From assembly GCA_945965245.1 (NCBI GenBank), contig CAMFNC010000046.1:1-9450 (forward strand): a DNA stretch of 9,450 bases, given 5' to 3'. The DNA comes from an uncultured Porphyromonas sp. (GTDB taxonomy: Bacteria > Bacteroidota > Bacteroidia > Bacteroidales > Porphyromonadaceae). Position numbers and translations under genes: made by a program. This document shows, piece by piece, positions 1 to 6,814 of this stretch. The notes under the pieces were generated by a model. The model made no database searches. It had not been told where the DNA came from and was given only the letters and a program-made list of their open reading frames with translations. Position 1 is the first letter of the stretch. Each line of letters begins with the position of its first letter.

Positions 1-950
1 CCATCAAGGTGGGCGAACGGTACAGACTGGAATATGAAATACCGGGACGCAAAGCACCTTGGGGTTTGAAAATACTTTTCAAAATTTATGACAAAACTAT
101 TTTTAGCCGCATCAAACATGTGCTGGGCTTAGGACAAGGCAAGTTCTTCCCCGCCGCCGGTGCTCCGCTGAGTCAGGAGGTGAATAAGTTTCTCCAATCG
201 GTAAATATCCCCATTATCTGCGGTTACGGCTTATCGGAAAGCACTGCCACGGTGAGTTGCTATTGGAAAAACAGCTTCGACATCAATTCTATTGGCGATG
301 TTCTGCCCCAATTGGAAGTAAAAATCGACCCGACCAATAACGAAATACTCCTGAAAGGAGCATCCATCACCAACGGATATTTCAACAACCCCGAAGCCAA
401 TCGAGAGAGTTTTACGCCGGATGGTTTCTTCCGCACCGGAGACGCCGGACGACTGGAAGGTACCACACTCTACTTTACCGAGCGCATCAAAGACCTCTTC
501 AAAACGGCCAACGGCAAGTATATTGCTCCGCAAATGATTGAGGGCTTGCTTTCTCAAGACCCCATCATCGAACAGGCAGCTACCATCGGCGATACTTACA
601 AATTTGTAAGTGCATTGGTATATCCAAACTGGGAACTCCTGCGTAACAAACTCTCAGAACGAGGTATGGAAGCCTCTTTACCCATCGAACAACTGGCTCA
701 AGACCATGAGGTAAACCGATTGCTGATGGCACACGTAGAAGCAGCACAAGGCACATTGGCAAAGTTCGAGAAAGTGAAGCGCATCACCATCCTGACCGAA
801 CCGTTTACCATAGAAAACGGACTTATCACCAATACACTGAAACTGAAACGCAAAGCCATCTACGAACGTTATGCAAAAGAAATCAAAGAAATGTATAGCG
901 AAACGTATGATGTAACGGAACATCTGAAGGAGTTTATCCATCAACCCTAA
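1..950 (+). CDS. Long-chain acyl-CoA synthetase (AMP-forming), C-terminal part; 5' end outside window
   Basis: This is the C-terminal 315 or so residues of an adenylate-forming enzyme that activates long-chain fatty acids to acyl-CoA through an acyl-AMP intermediate. The frame is open from base 3, so the GTG at 9 is not a real start; the whole protein would be about 600 residues in this family. Visible family motifs are GYGLSES (222-242; the aromatic-Gly-x-[ST]-E motif), TGD (435-443; the Asp binds the AMP ribose), ERIKDLFKTANG just after it (hinge into the C-terminal lid) and GKYIAP (513-530), typical of the FAA1/FadD-like eukaryote-type long-chain ligases common in Bacteroidetes. It is probably cytosolic or peripheral on the membrane. 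It ends 46 bp before prfB with no terminator-like hairpin between them, so read-through into prfB is possible. The exact chain-length preference cannot be read from this part. Confidence 0.93.
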   Translation, partial: IKVGERYRLEYEIPGRKAPWGLKILFKIYDKTIFSRIKHVLGLGQGKFFPAAGAPLSQEVNKFLQSVNIPIICGYGLSESTATVSCYWKNSFDINSIGDVLPQLEVKIDPTNNEILLKGASITNGYFNNPEANRESFTPDGFFRTGDAGRLEGTTLYFTERIKDLFKTANGKYIAPQMIEGLLSQDPIIEQAATIGDTYKFVSALVYPNWELLRNKLSERGMEASLPIEQLAQDHEVNRLLMAHVEAAQGTLAKFEKVKRITILTEPFTIENGLITNTLKLKRKAIYERYAKEIKEMYSETYDVTEHLKEFIHQP

Positions 951-996
951 TAAAATCATATATCAAAAATAATTATAAAACTATCACCGAAAAAAG

Positions 997-2107
997 ATGA
1001 TAACATTGGACCAACTGAATGCTCTGTTGGAGCGCCGTGATGCGCTGAGGGGGTATCTTTGACGTCGATAACAAACATATCGAACTGCAAGAGGAAGAAC
1101 TGAGAACCGCCGACCCCGGTTTTTGGGAAGATAACAAAAGAGCCGAAGAACAGATGCGCAAAGTCAAATCGCTGCGCAAATGGATTAGCATATTCGAAGA
1201 GGTGAACAGCGCCGCCGAAGAGACTATGCTGGCTTACGAATATCATAAGGAAGGTATCACCGGAGAAGAAGATGTGGACGCAGCCTACGCCCATGCCATA
1301 GCCCTGATAGATGATGCCGAACTGAAAAATATGCTCCGTGCCGAAGAGGACAACTTCGGCGCCGTACTCAAAGTCAATGCCGGAGCCGGTGGCACCGAGA
1401 GTCAAGACTGGGCACAAATGCTGGTGCGCTTATATCAACGCTGGGCAGAGAAGCATGATTATAAAGTGACCATCACCAACTGGCAGGATGGAGATGATGC
1501 AGGTATCAAAACGGTAACCATGCAAATCGAAGGAGACCAAGCCTACGGTTTTCTGAAAAGCGAAAACGGCGTGCATCGCCTCGTTCGTGTATCCCCATAC
1601 AATGCACAAGGCAAGCGTATGACCAGTTTTGCATCGGTCTTCGTAGTACCTCTGGTAGACGACTCGATAGAAATAACCATCAATCCCGCCAATCTGACAT
1701 GGGATACTTTTAGAAGTAGTGGAGCCGGCGGTCAGAATGTAAATAAAGTGGAAACCGGCGTGCGTATTCACTATATGTATAAAGACCCGGATACCGGCGA
1801 AGAGGAAGAAATCATCATCGAGAATACCGAAAGCCGCTCACAAACGGATAACCGCGAAAACGCCATGCGACTATTGCGTTCGCAACTCTATGACAAGGAG
1901 TTGGCCAAGCGTAAAGCGGCACAAGCAGAGGTGGAAGCCGGCAAAAAGAAAATCGAATGGGGCTCGCAGATCAGAAGTTACGTGTTCGATGACCGCCGAG
2001 TAAAAGATCACCGCACCAATTATCAAACAAGCGATGTGAATGCCGTTATGAATGGCGAGATTGACGACTTTATCAAAGCCTACCTAATGGAATTTGCAGG
2101 CAAATGA
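997..2107 (+). CDS. prfB: Peptide chain release factor 2 (RF2), expressed by programmed +1 frameshift
   Basis: RF2 recognises UGA and UAA in the ribosomal A site and triggers hydrolysis of peptidyl-tRNA. The gene is in two frames: 21 codons from ATG 997 to CTT 1057-1059, then an in-frame TGA (1060-1062), then 348 codons from GAC 1061 to TGA 2105-2107. The joined product is 369 residues, against 365 in E. coli. The catalytic GGQ lies at 1727-1735 (residues 244-246) in the context SGAGGQNVNK. The tripeptide that reads the stop codon is SPY at 1592-1600 (residues 199-201), where E. coli has SPF; the distance between the two motifs matches E. coli. Residue 240, the position equivalent to E. coli K-12 Thr246, is Ser. 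ATG 997 is the first usable start after stops at 970 and 976 in that frame. The stop overlaps ATG 2104 (ATGA). An automatic caller would probably shorten this gene to start at ATG 1154. Confidence 0.96.
1048..1063 (+). promoter_or_regulatory. RF2 autoregulatory +1 frameshift site
   Basis: The sequence AGGGGGTATCTTTGAC contains an internal Shine-Dalgarno-like AGGGGG, a three-base spacer, the slippery CTT codon and the in-frame TGA followed by C. This is the same as the E. coli prfB element as I know it. When RF2 is scarce, UGA decoding stalls, tRNA-Leu slips from CUU to UUU, and translation continues in the +1 frame as GAC. When RF2 is abundant, the 21-residue peptide terminates. The TGA lies 21 codons after the start, compared with about 25 in E. 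coli. The downstream frame runs uninterrupted through a complete RF2, which is what makes the site functional rather than a sequencing error. Confidence 0.95.
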
Positions 2108-2142
2108 CACCAAGACCATCCATTAACTTATATAGTAGACTT

Positions 2143-4290
2143 ATGAAAAATACTTATTTGGGCACACTTGCCTTGTCTCTATGTTTAGGGATAGGGGCTT
2201 GCCGTACAACTGTAAAAGAACAACCGATTTTGAAAGAATCCGATTTTGAGGCTGCTCCAGTGGCCATGATGAAACCAGACACTTTTGTAGAGTTTGGGCA
2301 TCAACGCATCGACCCCTACTTTTGGATGAAAGACAAAAAAAATCCCAAAGTATTGGACTACATCAAAGCAGAAAATGCCTATACGGACAAGGTTATGGCA
2401 TCGACCAAAAATCTGCAAGAAAAACTCTACCAAGAGATGATTGGCAGAATCAAGGAAGATGATGAGAGCTACCCGGCCTTAGACAACGGCTATTATTACT
2501 ATAGTCGCACTGAAAAAGGGAAACAATATGCCACACTATGTCGCAAAAAAGAGTCTATGCAAGGTTCGGAAGAAGTGGTATTCGACTTAAATCAAATGGC
2601 GCAAGGCAAAGCGGCTTTTATTTTTGCCGGATATGACATAAGTCCGGACAACCGACTGGCAGCTTATTTGGACAATGAAACCGGCTCGTATGCCGAATTC
2701 ACCCTTCACATCAGAGACCTGAGTAGCGGAAAAGATATTGCATGGCATGTGGACAGAGCGTCATCAATGGCATGGGCAAATGACAGCAAAACTTTGTTTT
2801 ACAGCCAGATAGACCCACAAACGCTGCGTTCATATCGCATCTATCGCAGAAGCATTGATGAAGATAAGCCGACCTTGATTTACGAAGAAAAAGACACCAA
2901 ATTCTCAACCTCGGTACATAGCGATATAAGCCGTCAATACATTATGATTAACACCAGCAGTTCGACCACTTCGGAAATCCGCTGGATATCGGCCAATCGT
3001 CCCACGGAGCCTTTTGGTGTATTCCTGCCGCGAACCACCGGCGTGGAATACGATGTGATGGCACATCAAGACTGCTTCTACATTTATTACAAAGACAGAA
3101 CACATCTGAACGGGATGGTATATCAGGTTGCCAAAGCGGATTACAAAAACAAGTCGGCATGGAAGTTATTCAAAGATCACCAAGAAGATGTTCGCATTGA
3201 TGATGTAAGCGTGCTACGCGATTACGTGATAATGGATTTGCGCCGCAATGGTCTGAACGAAATTCGCATTTACGATTTAGACGGCAAAGAGTTGCGTAAT
3301 ATCACTTTCCCCGAACCGGTTTATTCCGTATCGTCAGATACCGGAATGGAATTCGATGCCCAAACCATCCGATACTCCTATACCTCTTTTAACCGTCCGG
3401 GTACATTATATGAATATGACATCCCCACCGGCAAAACCACAAAACTGCGCGAACGTGAAATCCCATCCGGCTTCAAGCCCGATGACTACATGGTGGAAAG
3501 ACTATGGGCCGATGCCGCCGATGGCACCAAAATACCAATGGCGGTTGTCTATAAAAAGGGACTTAAACGTGATGGAACAGCCCCGGCTCTGATTTATTCA
3601 TATGGAAGCTACGGAGCTACCAGCGATGTGTATTTCAGTGGTTCGATATACAGCCTTGTGGATCGGGGATTTGTATATGCCATAGCCCAAATACGTGGGG
3701 GTAGCGACATGGGTGAACAATGGTACGAAGACGGAAAACTACTGAACAAGAAAAATACTTTCACAGATTTCATTGCCTGCTCTGAAAAGTTGATTGCCGA
3801 CCATTACACTTCTGCCAAAAAATTAGCAGCCATGGGAGGTAGCGCCGGAGGTCTTTTGATGGGTGCCGTGGCCAATATGCGACCGGATTTGTATCAAAGT
3901 ATTGTGGCACAAGTACCTTTTGTGGACGTAATCAGCACCATGTTGGACGATACATTGCCATTAACCACCGGAGAATATGAGGAATGGGGTAATCCGAACG
4001 AAGAAGCATACTACCGATATATGCTTTCTTATTCTCCCTACGACAACATAGAGGCTAAAGAGTATCCGAATATGTTGGTTACCGGAGGATGGAATGACTC
4101 CCAAGTGCTCTATCACGAACCCACCAAATATGTGGCCAAGCTGCGCGCCATGAAAAAAGGCGACAACTTGGTACTCCTGCACATGAACATGGAAAGCGGA
4201 CACGGTGGTGCCACCGGACGCTACGACGGACTGCGTGATACAGCCTTTGAATATGCTTTTGTTTTGAACCGCGTAGGCATCAATCAATAA
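2143..4290 (+). CDS. ptrB: Oligopeptidase B-type S9A prolyl oligopeptidase family peptidase, predicted lipoprotein
   Basis: A serine peptidase of the prolyl oligopeptidase family, closest by eye to oligopeptidase B (protease II), which cleaves short peptides after Arg or Lys. From ATG 2143 it has 715 residues: a lipoprotein signal peptide (MKNTYLGTL, a hydrophobic stretch, lipobox IGAC with Cys about residue 20), the N-terminal segment with DPYFWMKD, a beta-propeller-type middle, and a C-terminal alpha/beta-hydrolase. The catalytic triad is Ser567 in GGSAGG (3841-3843), Asp652 in GWNDSQ (4096-4098) and His687 in SGHGG (4201-4203). The 85- and 35-residue spacings equal those of E. coli PtrB. 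The segment TTGEYEEWGNP is the family's acidic region linked to binding of basic P1 residues. The frame also opens at ATG 2104, overlapping the prfB stop, but that start would put 13 polar residues before the signal peptide, so 2143 is preferred. The Cys is followed by RTTVKEQ, without the acidic patch typical of surface-exported Bacteroidetes lipoproteins, suggesting a periplasmic location (inference). Confidence 0.92.
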   Translation: MKNTYLGTLALSLCLGIGACRTTVKEQPILKESDFEAAPVAMMKPDTFVEFGHQRIDPYFWMKDKKNPKVLDYIKAENAYTDKVMASTKNLQEKLYQEMIGRIKEDDESYPALDNGYYYYSRTEKGKQYATLCRKKESMQGSEEVVFDLNQMAQGKAAFIFAGYDISPDNRLAAYLDNETGSYAEFTLHIRDLSSGKDIAWHVDRASSMAWANDSKTLFYSQIDPQTLRSYRIYRRSIDEDKPTLIYEEKDTKFSTSVHSDISRQYIMINTSSSTTSEIRWISANRPTEPFGVFLPRTTGVEYDVMAHQDCFYIYYKDRTHLNGMVYQVAKADYKNKSAWKLFKDHQEDVRIDDVSVLRDYVIMDLRRNGLNEIRIYDLDGKELRNITFPEPVYSVSSDTGMEFDAQTIRYSYTSFNRPGTLYEYDIPTGKTTKLREREIPSGFKPDDYMVERLWADAADGTKIPMAVVYKKGLKRDGTAPALIYSYGSYGATSDVYFSGSIYSLVDRGFVYAIAQIRGGSDMGEQWYEDGKLLNKKNTFTDFIACSEKLIADHYTSAKKLAAMGGSAGGLLMGAVANMRPDLYQSIVAQVPFVDVISTMLDDTLPLTTGEYEEWGNPNEEAYYRYMLSYSPYDNIEAKEYPNMLVTGGWNDSQVLYHEPTKYVAKLRAMKKGDNLVLLHMNMESGHGGATGRYDGLRDTAFEYAFVLNRVGINQ

Positions 4291-4304
4291 CTCCAATATA
4301 GTAT

Positions 4305-4353
4305 GGAGGTTGTGTTAAAACTTAAGTTTTGACACAACCTCTTATAGTTTTTT
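4305..4353 (+). terminator. Intrinsic terminator after the peptidase gene
   Basis: A near-perfect palindrome: left arm 4305-4323, right arm 4324-4342. It pairs over about 17-19 bp with only G-U wobbles (one inside the arm, one at the base), folding at the central CTTAAG with a minimal loop. It is followed by TATAGTTTTTT, giving a T-run at 4348-4353. It begins 14 bp after the TAA at 4288-4290, as expected for the end of the acyl-CoA synthetase-prfB-peptidase unit. The stem is AT-rich near the loop but GC-containing at the base (AGGTTGTGT/ACACAACCT). Confidence 0.8.
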
Positions 4354-4860
4354 CAGTTCATCACAATAGAGCATTGTACAGAAAAAAATAATCAAAAGTC
4401 TTCTTTTTCCATCTTGCTCAATAGTGATTTTACAATAGCAATATGAAAAGGATGGATGAAGAAAAAATAGATTTTCCCCAACGCATAGTGATACCTGACT
4501 ACCGTAGTTATTCGCAGTTCCTACCGACCATCAAAATACTTACAGCATAGCAAAGAAGTATGAAATGTAGATGTTTGTCCGCTTTGCCAAATATGATTTC
4601 ATGAGAGTTTTGCTCGCATATCATATCAGACATACGTCCCACGACATCAAGTTTAAGTGGTTTGACCAAATAGTTTCTCCATCGGAGCTATGTTTTTCTC
4701 CAATACGAAAGCCTATTGAAAACCCTATCGAAAAACCATGCTGCCGTTATCGGCTCTTGGCACGAAACAACTTTCACATAAGAGTCGGCATGATCGTATG
4801 AGATAGCCAGATAATAAGACCGCCAGGCAATAGTTTTTCTATTTTCGCATTCACGTTATT
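4342..4860 (-). pseudogene. Possible decayed LytTR-type response regulator
   Basis: The roughly 540 bp between the terminator and rsmA hold no intact gene. On the - strand one open stretch (4687 down to a stop at 4508-4510) reads LRWRNYLVKPLKLDVVGRMS and on to HEIIFGKADKHL. The YLVKPL segment (4658-4675) resembles the conserved Lys-Pro end of a CheY-like receiver, and the text after it resembles the start of a LytTR DNA-binding domain. After a frame change near 4515, a second stretch, ending at a TAA at 4342-4344, reads GENLFFLHPSF and KITIEQDGKRRLLI, resembling the LytTR C-terminal core (FxxxHRSF-type). Upstream (4690-4860) the coding sense is unclear and interrupted by stops. There is no start codon with a complete receiver, and the phospho-acceptor Asp region is not recognisable. 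This is motif resemblance by eye only; chance similarity in non-coding DNA remains possible. Confidence 0.4.
4712..4736. repeat. Short imperfect tandem duplication
   Basis: CCTATTGAAAAC (4712-4723) is followed directly by CCTATCGAAAAAC (4724-4736), two copies of 12 and 13 bp differing by one substitution and one extra A. It lies in the non-coding stretch with the suspected decayed regulator and is the kind of slippage duplication expected in DNA without coding constraint. Confidence 0.6.
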
Positions 4861-4889
4861 GCACGTCTGGGGGGGTATCCAGCTAAAGA

Positions 4890-5675
4890 CTATCGACCGG
4901 CGGACTCTTCGAGTAAGGTCAGAGCGATGAAATCTTCCACTCGCAACTGCTCCGGACGCATCCCGAAGATGGGGCGGTCATAACCATCGAAATCACTTCC
5001 GAAGAGAGGTTTGAGCGAATTACGCAACGTTTTGCGTCGCTGATTAAAAGCAGTTTTGACCAATCGGCGAAATCGCTGCTCGTCACATCCCAATTCCTTA
5101 CGCTCGTTGCGCACCAAACGGATTACGCCGCTTTTGACCTTGGGTGGGGGGGTAAATACATATTCGTTCACCGTAAAAAGGTACTCCACATCATACCATG
5201 CCTGCAAAAAGACACTCAGAATACCATAAGCTTTCTTGCCGGGAGGTGATGCCAGACGCTGCGCCACTTCGCGCTGGAGCATTCCAGAACAACAAGGTAT
5301 GCGATCGCGATAGTCCAACAGCTTGAAAAATATCTGACTGGAGATATTATAAGGGTAATTGCCGATAAGCGTAAAGGATTGACCATCGGGGAATAATTCT
5401 CCGAGGTCTATGCGTAAGAAATCTGCTTCTATGATGCGCCCATCGAGACGTGGCTCATGAGCTTGCAAATACCCCACCGACTCGGCATCTAATTCCACCA
5501 CCCGAGTGTCGTAGCCTTTGTCAAGGAGAAAGTTGGTGAGTACCCCCATACCGGGGCCAACTTCGAGTGTGGGCAGACACCGATAATCTTGTAGCGTATC
5601 GGCTATGCGTTCGGCTATGGAAAGGTCGTTCAGAAAATGCTGACCTAAACGTTTTTTGGCTTTTACCTGAGTCAT
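4890..5675 (-). CDS. rsmA: 16S rRNA (adenine1518-N6/adenine1519-N6)-dimethyltransferase
   Basis: RsmA (KsgA) uses S-adenosylmethionine to dimethylate two adjacent adenines in the 3'-terminal helix 45 of 16S rRNA, a late small-subunit maturation step in the cytosol. The 261-residue product has the full family pattern: KKRLGQHFL at the N-terminus, the SAM-binding loop EVGPGMG (residues 38-44), the acidic VELD (about 60-63), EADF (83-86), the catalytic motif NYPY (106-109), the LQREVAQRL helix, and FTPPPKVKSG near the C-terminal domain. Length is normal for the family. ATG 5673-5675 starts directly before the conserved N-terminus; the stop is TAG at 4890-4892. It is divergent from the membrane protein gene, with 88 bp between the two starts. 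No clear intrinsic terminator is seen downstream. The FTPPPKV codons include a run of seven C (G on the + strand, 5146-5152). Confidence 0.97.
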   Translation of the reverse strand: MTQVKAKKRLGQHFLNDLSIAERIADTLQDYRCLPTLEVGPGMGVLTNFLLDKGYDTRVVELDAESVGYLQAHEPRLDGRIIEADFLRIDLGELFPDGQSFTLIGNYPYNISSQIFFKLLDYRDRIPCCSGMLQREVAQRLASPPGKKAYGILSVFLQAWYDVEYLFTVNEYVFTPPPKVKSGVIRLVRNERKELGCDEQRFRRLVKTAFNQRRKTLRNSLKPLFGSDFDGYDRPIFGMRPEQLRVEDFIALTLLEESAGR

Positions 5676-5704
5676 GACGTGGAGGAATGCGCAAAGTTTT
5701 CTAT

Positions 5705-5712
5705 TATATTTG
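5705..5712 (+). promoter_or_regulatory. Possible -7 element for the flippase-like gene
   Basis: TATATTTG matches the Bacteroidetes -7 consensus TAnnTTTG and lies 51 bp upstream of ATG 5764, inside the divergent rsmA/membrane-protein gap. A TTTG -33 element is not visible at the expected distance, so this is only a candidate. No equally good match was found for rsmA on the other strand. Confidence 0.3.
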
Positions 5713-5763
5713 CGATGATAAAGTTACAAATACTTAGATAATAGCCATATACACATCTTTTAT

Positions 5764-6786
5764 ATGACAATGAAAAAGCAGATGGTATCTGCGCTCAAAA
5801 TCATTATCCCGCTAATCATTGGGATCTTATTGCTCTGGCTCACTTATCGGCGTATGGATTTCGGTTCCATAGCCGCAGTTGTGCGCAGTGGCGTCAATTA
5901 CCCCATCATATTGGGTTCGCTGTTTTTGGGTGTGGGTTCTAATGTATTGCGCGGTTATCGCTGGCAATTATTGATAAAACCGCTGATACCCGGTGAGCCG
6001 CCCACACGCAACCGCAATGCCGTTTACACTTCGCTGGGTTCGTATGCCGTTAATATGGCACTGCCTCGTGCAGGTGAAGTGTGGCGCTGCGCAGAGATGG
6101 GACGCTATGAAAAGATTTCTTTCAGCCGCCTATTGGGTACACTCTTTACCGAACGAATGGTGGATTTGGTCATGCTGGGATTGATACTCTTGTCCGTAGT
6201 GGTCGGTGCCGGTTCGTTTTTTGGAAGCTTCTTCCAGAGCAACCCCGAGCTAATCAATCGTGCCACCCTATTGCTCACCTCCGTCAGTTTTTATGTAATA
6301 TTATTTGCCTGCTCAGGAGTGGTTATCGGTCTCTACTATTACATGAAAGTGTGCCATCCTCAGCATCGTTTCACACAGTTTGTAATGCGTCTGGCCGAAG
6401 GAGTTAAAAGCATCCTGCATCTGAAAAAAGCATTCCGCTTTATCCTATACAGCTTGCTTATCTGGCTGGGGTATTTTCTCTATTTCTATGTAACCTTTTT
6501 TGCCTTCGACTTTACCCGGGATTTGGGCATTGGTGTGGGATTGATAGCCTTTGCCATGAGTGCTTTGGCGGTTATCGTGCCTGTGCAAGGCGGCATCGGT
6601 CCTTGGCATTTTATGGTTATTTCGGCATTGATGGCTTTCGGCGTCACCCATGAAGATGCGGGTGCATTTGCCCTGATTGTGCACACTTTACAGACTTTGG
6701 GCACCATAATTGCAGGAATTATAGCCATCTTTCTTTTGCCTTTGGCAAATAAAGACTATATTCGTATGTCTAAAGAGACTCTATGA
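5764..6786 (+). CDS. Flippase-like integral membrane protein, LPG-synthase TM / UPF0104 family
   Basis: A 340-residue multi-pass membrane protein of the family named for the transmembrane domain of lysylphosphatidylglycerol synthase (AglD/MprF-N-like, YbhN-like). Members are thought to flip or handle lipid-linked substrates, but the substrate here is unknown. A basic N-terminus (MTMKKQ) precedes a first hydrophobic segment at about residues 10-27, a second at about 45-62, and several more through about 325. The family signature lies at about residues 93-135: SLGSYAVNMALPRAGE and LLGTLFTERMVDL, followed by a long hydrophobic stretch. The late segment with VPVQGGIGPWHF (about 275-286) is also typical. 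There is no aminoacyltransferase domain, so it is not a full MprF. ATG 5770, two codons in, is an equally possible start. pepD follows after 28 bp with no terminator, so the two are probably cotranscribed. Confidence 0.85.
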   Translation: MTMKKQMVSALKIIIPLIIGILLLWLTYRRMDFGSIAAVVRSGVNYPIILGSLFLGVGSNVLRGYRWQLLIKPLIPGEPPTRNRNAVYTSLGSYAVNMALPRAGEVWRCAEMGRYEKISFSRLLGTLFTERMVDLVMLGLILLSVVVGAGSFFGSFFQSNPELINRATLLLTSVSFYVILFACSGVVIGLYYYMKVCHPQHRFTQFVMRLAEGVKSILHLKKAFRFILYSLLIWLGYFLYFYVTFFAFDFTRDLGIGVGLIAFAMSALAVIVPVQGGIGPWHFMVISALMAFGVTHEDAGAFALIVHTLQTLGTIIAGIIAIFLLPLANKDYIRMSKETL

Positions 6787-6814
6787 TACATTAACATGAT
6801 AATCAAATTAAACT

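Noticed and set aside
956..1417. A 153-codon open frame on the - strand over the 5' part of prfB
   Set aside because: It lies antisense to the RF2 coding sequence, which has clear family motifs; its Phe-rich composition is what the complement of Glu/Lys-rich coding DNA produces.
1154..2107. prfB as a truncated 317-residue protein starting at ATG 1154
   Set aside because: The frame upstream continues into coherent RF2 sequence back to GAC 1061, joined by the frameshift site to ATG 997.
4443..4550. A 35-codon open frame from ATG 4443 on the + strand (MKRMDEEKIDF...)
   Set aside because: Short, no homology recognised, and it overlaps the - strand LytTR-like fragment; the next stretch continues in no consistent frame.
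4571..4801. A 76-codon open frame on the + strand in the non-coding gap
   Set aside because: No recognisable motif, no upstream promoter or ribosome-binding signal, atypical composition (many Arg, Ile, Cys, His), and it runs opposite to the fragments resembling a LytTR regulator. Probably a chance frame.
4861..4889. Possible terminator for rsmA formed by CTGG/CCAG around the G-run
   Set aside because: Only four base pairs and no T-run on the relevant strand.
6445..6728. Two overlapping - strand frames of about 80 codons within the flippase-like gene
   Set aside because: Both are complements of a clear membrane protein gene; no independent motifs or start signals.
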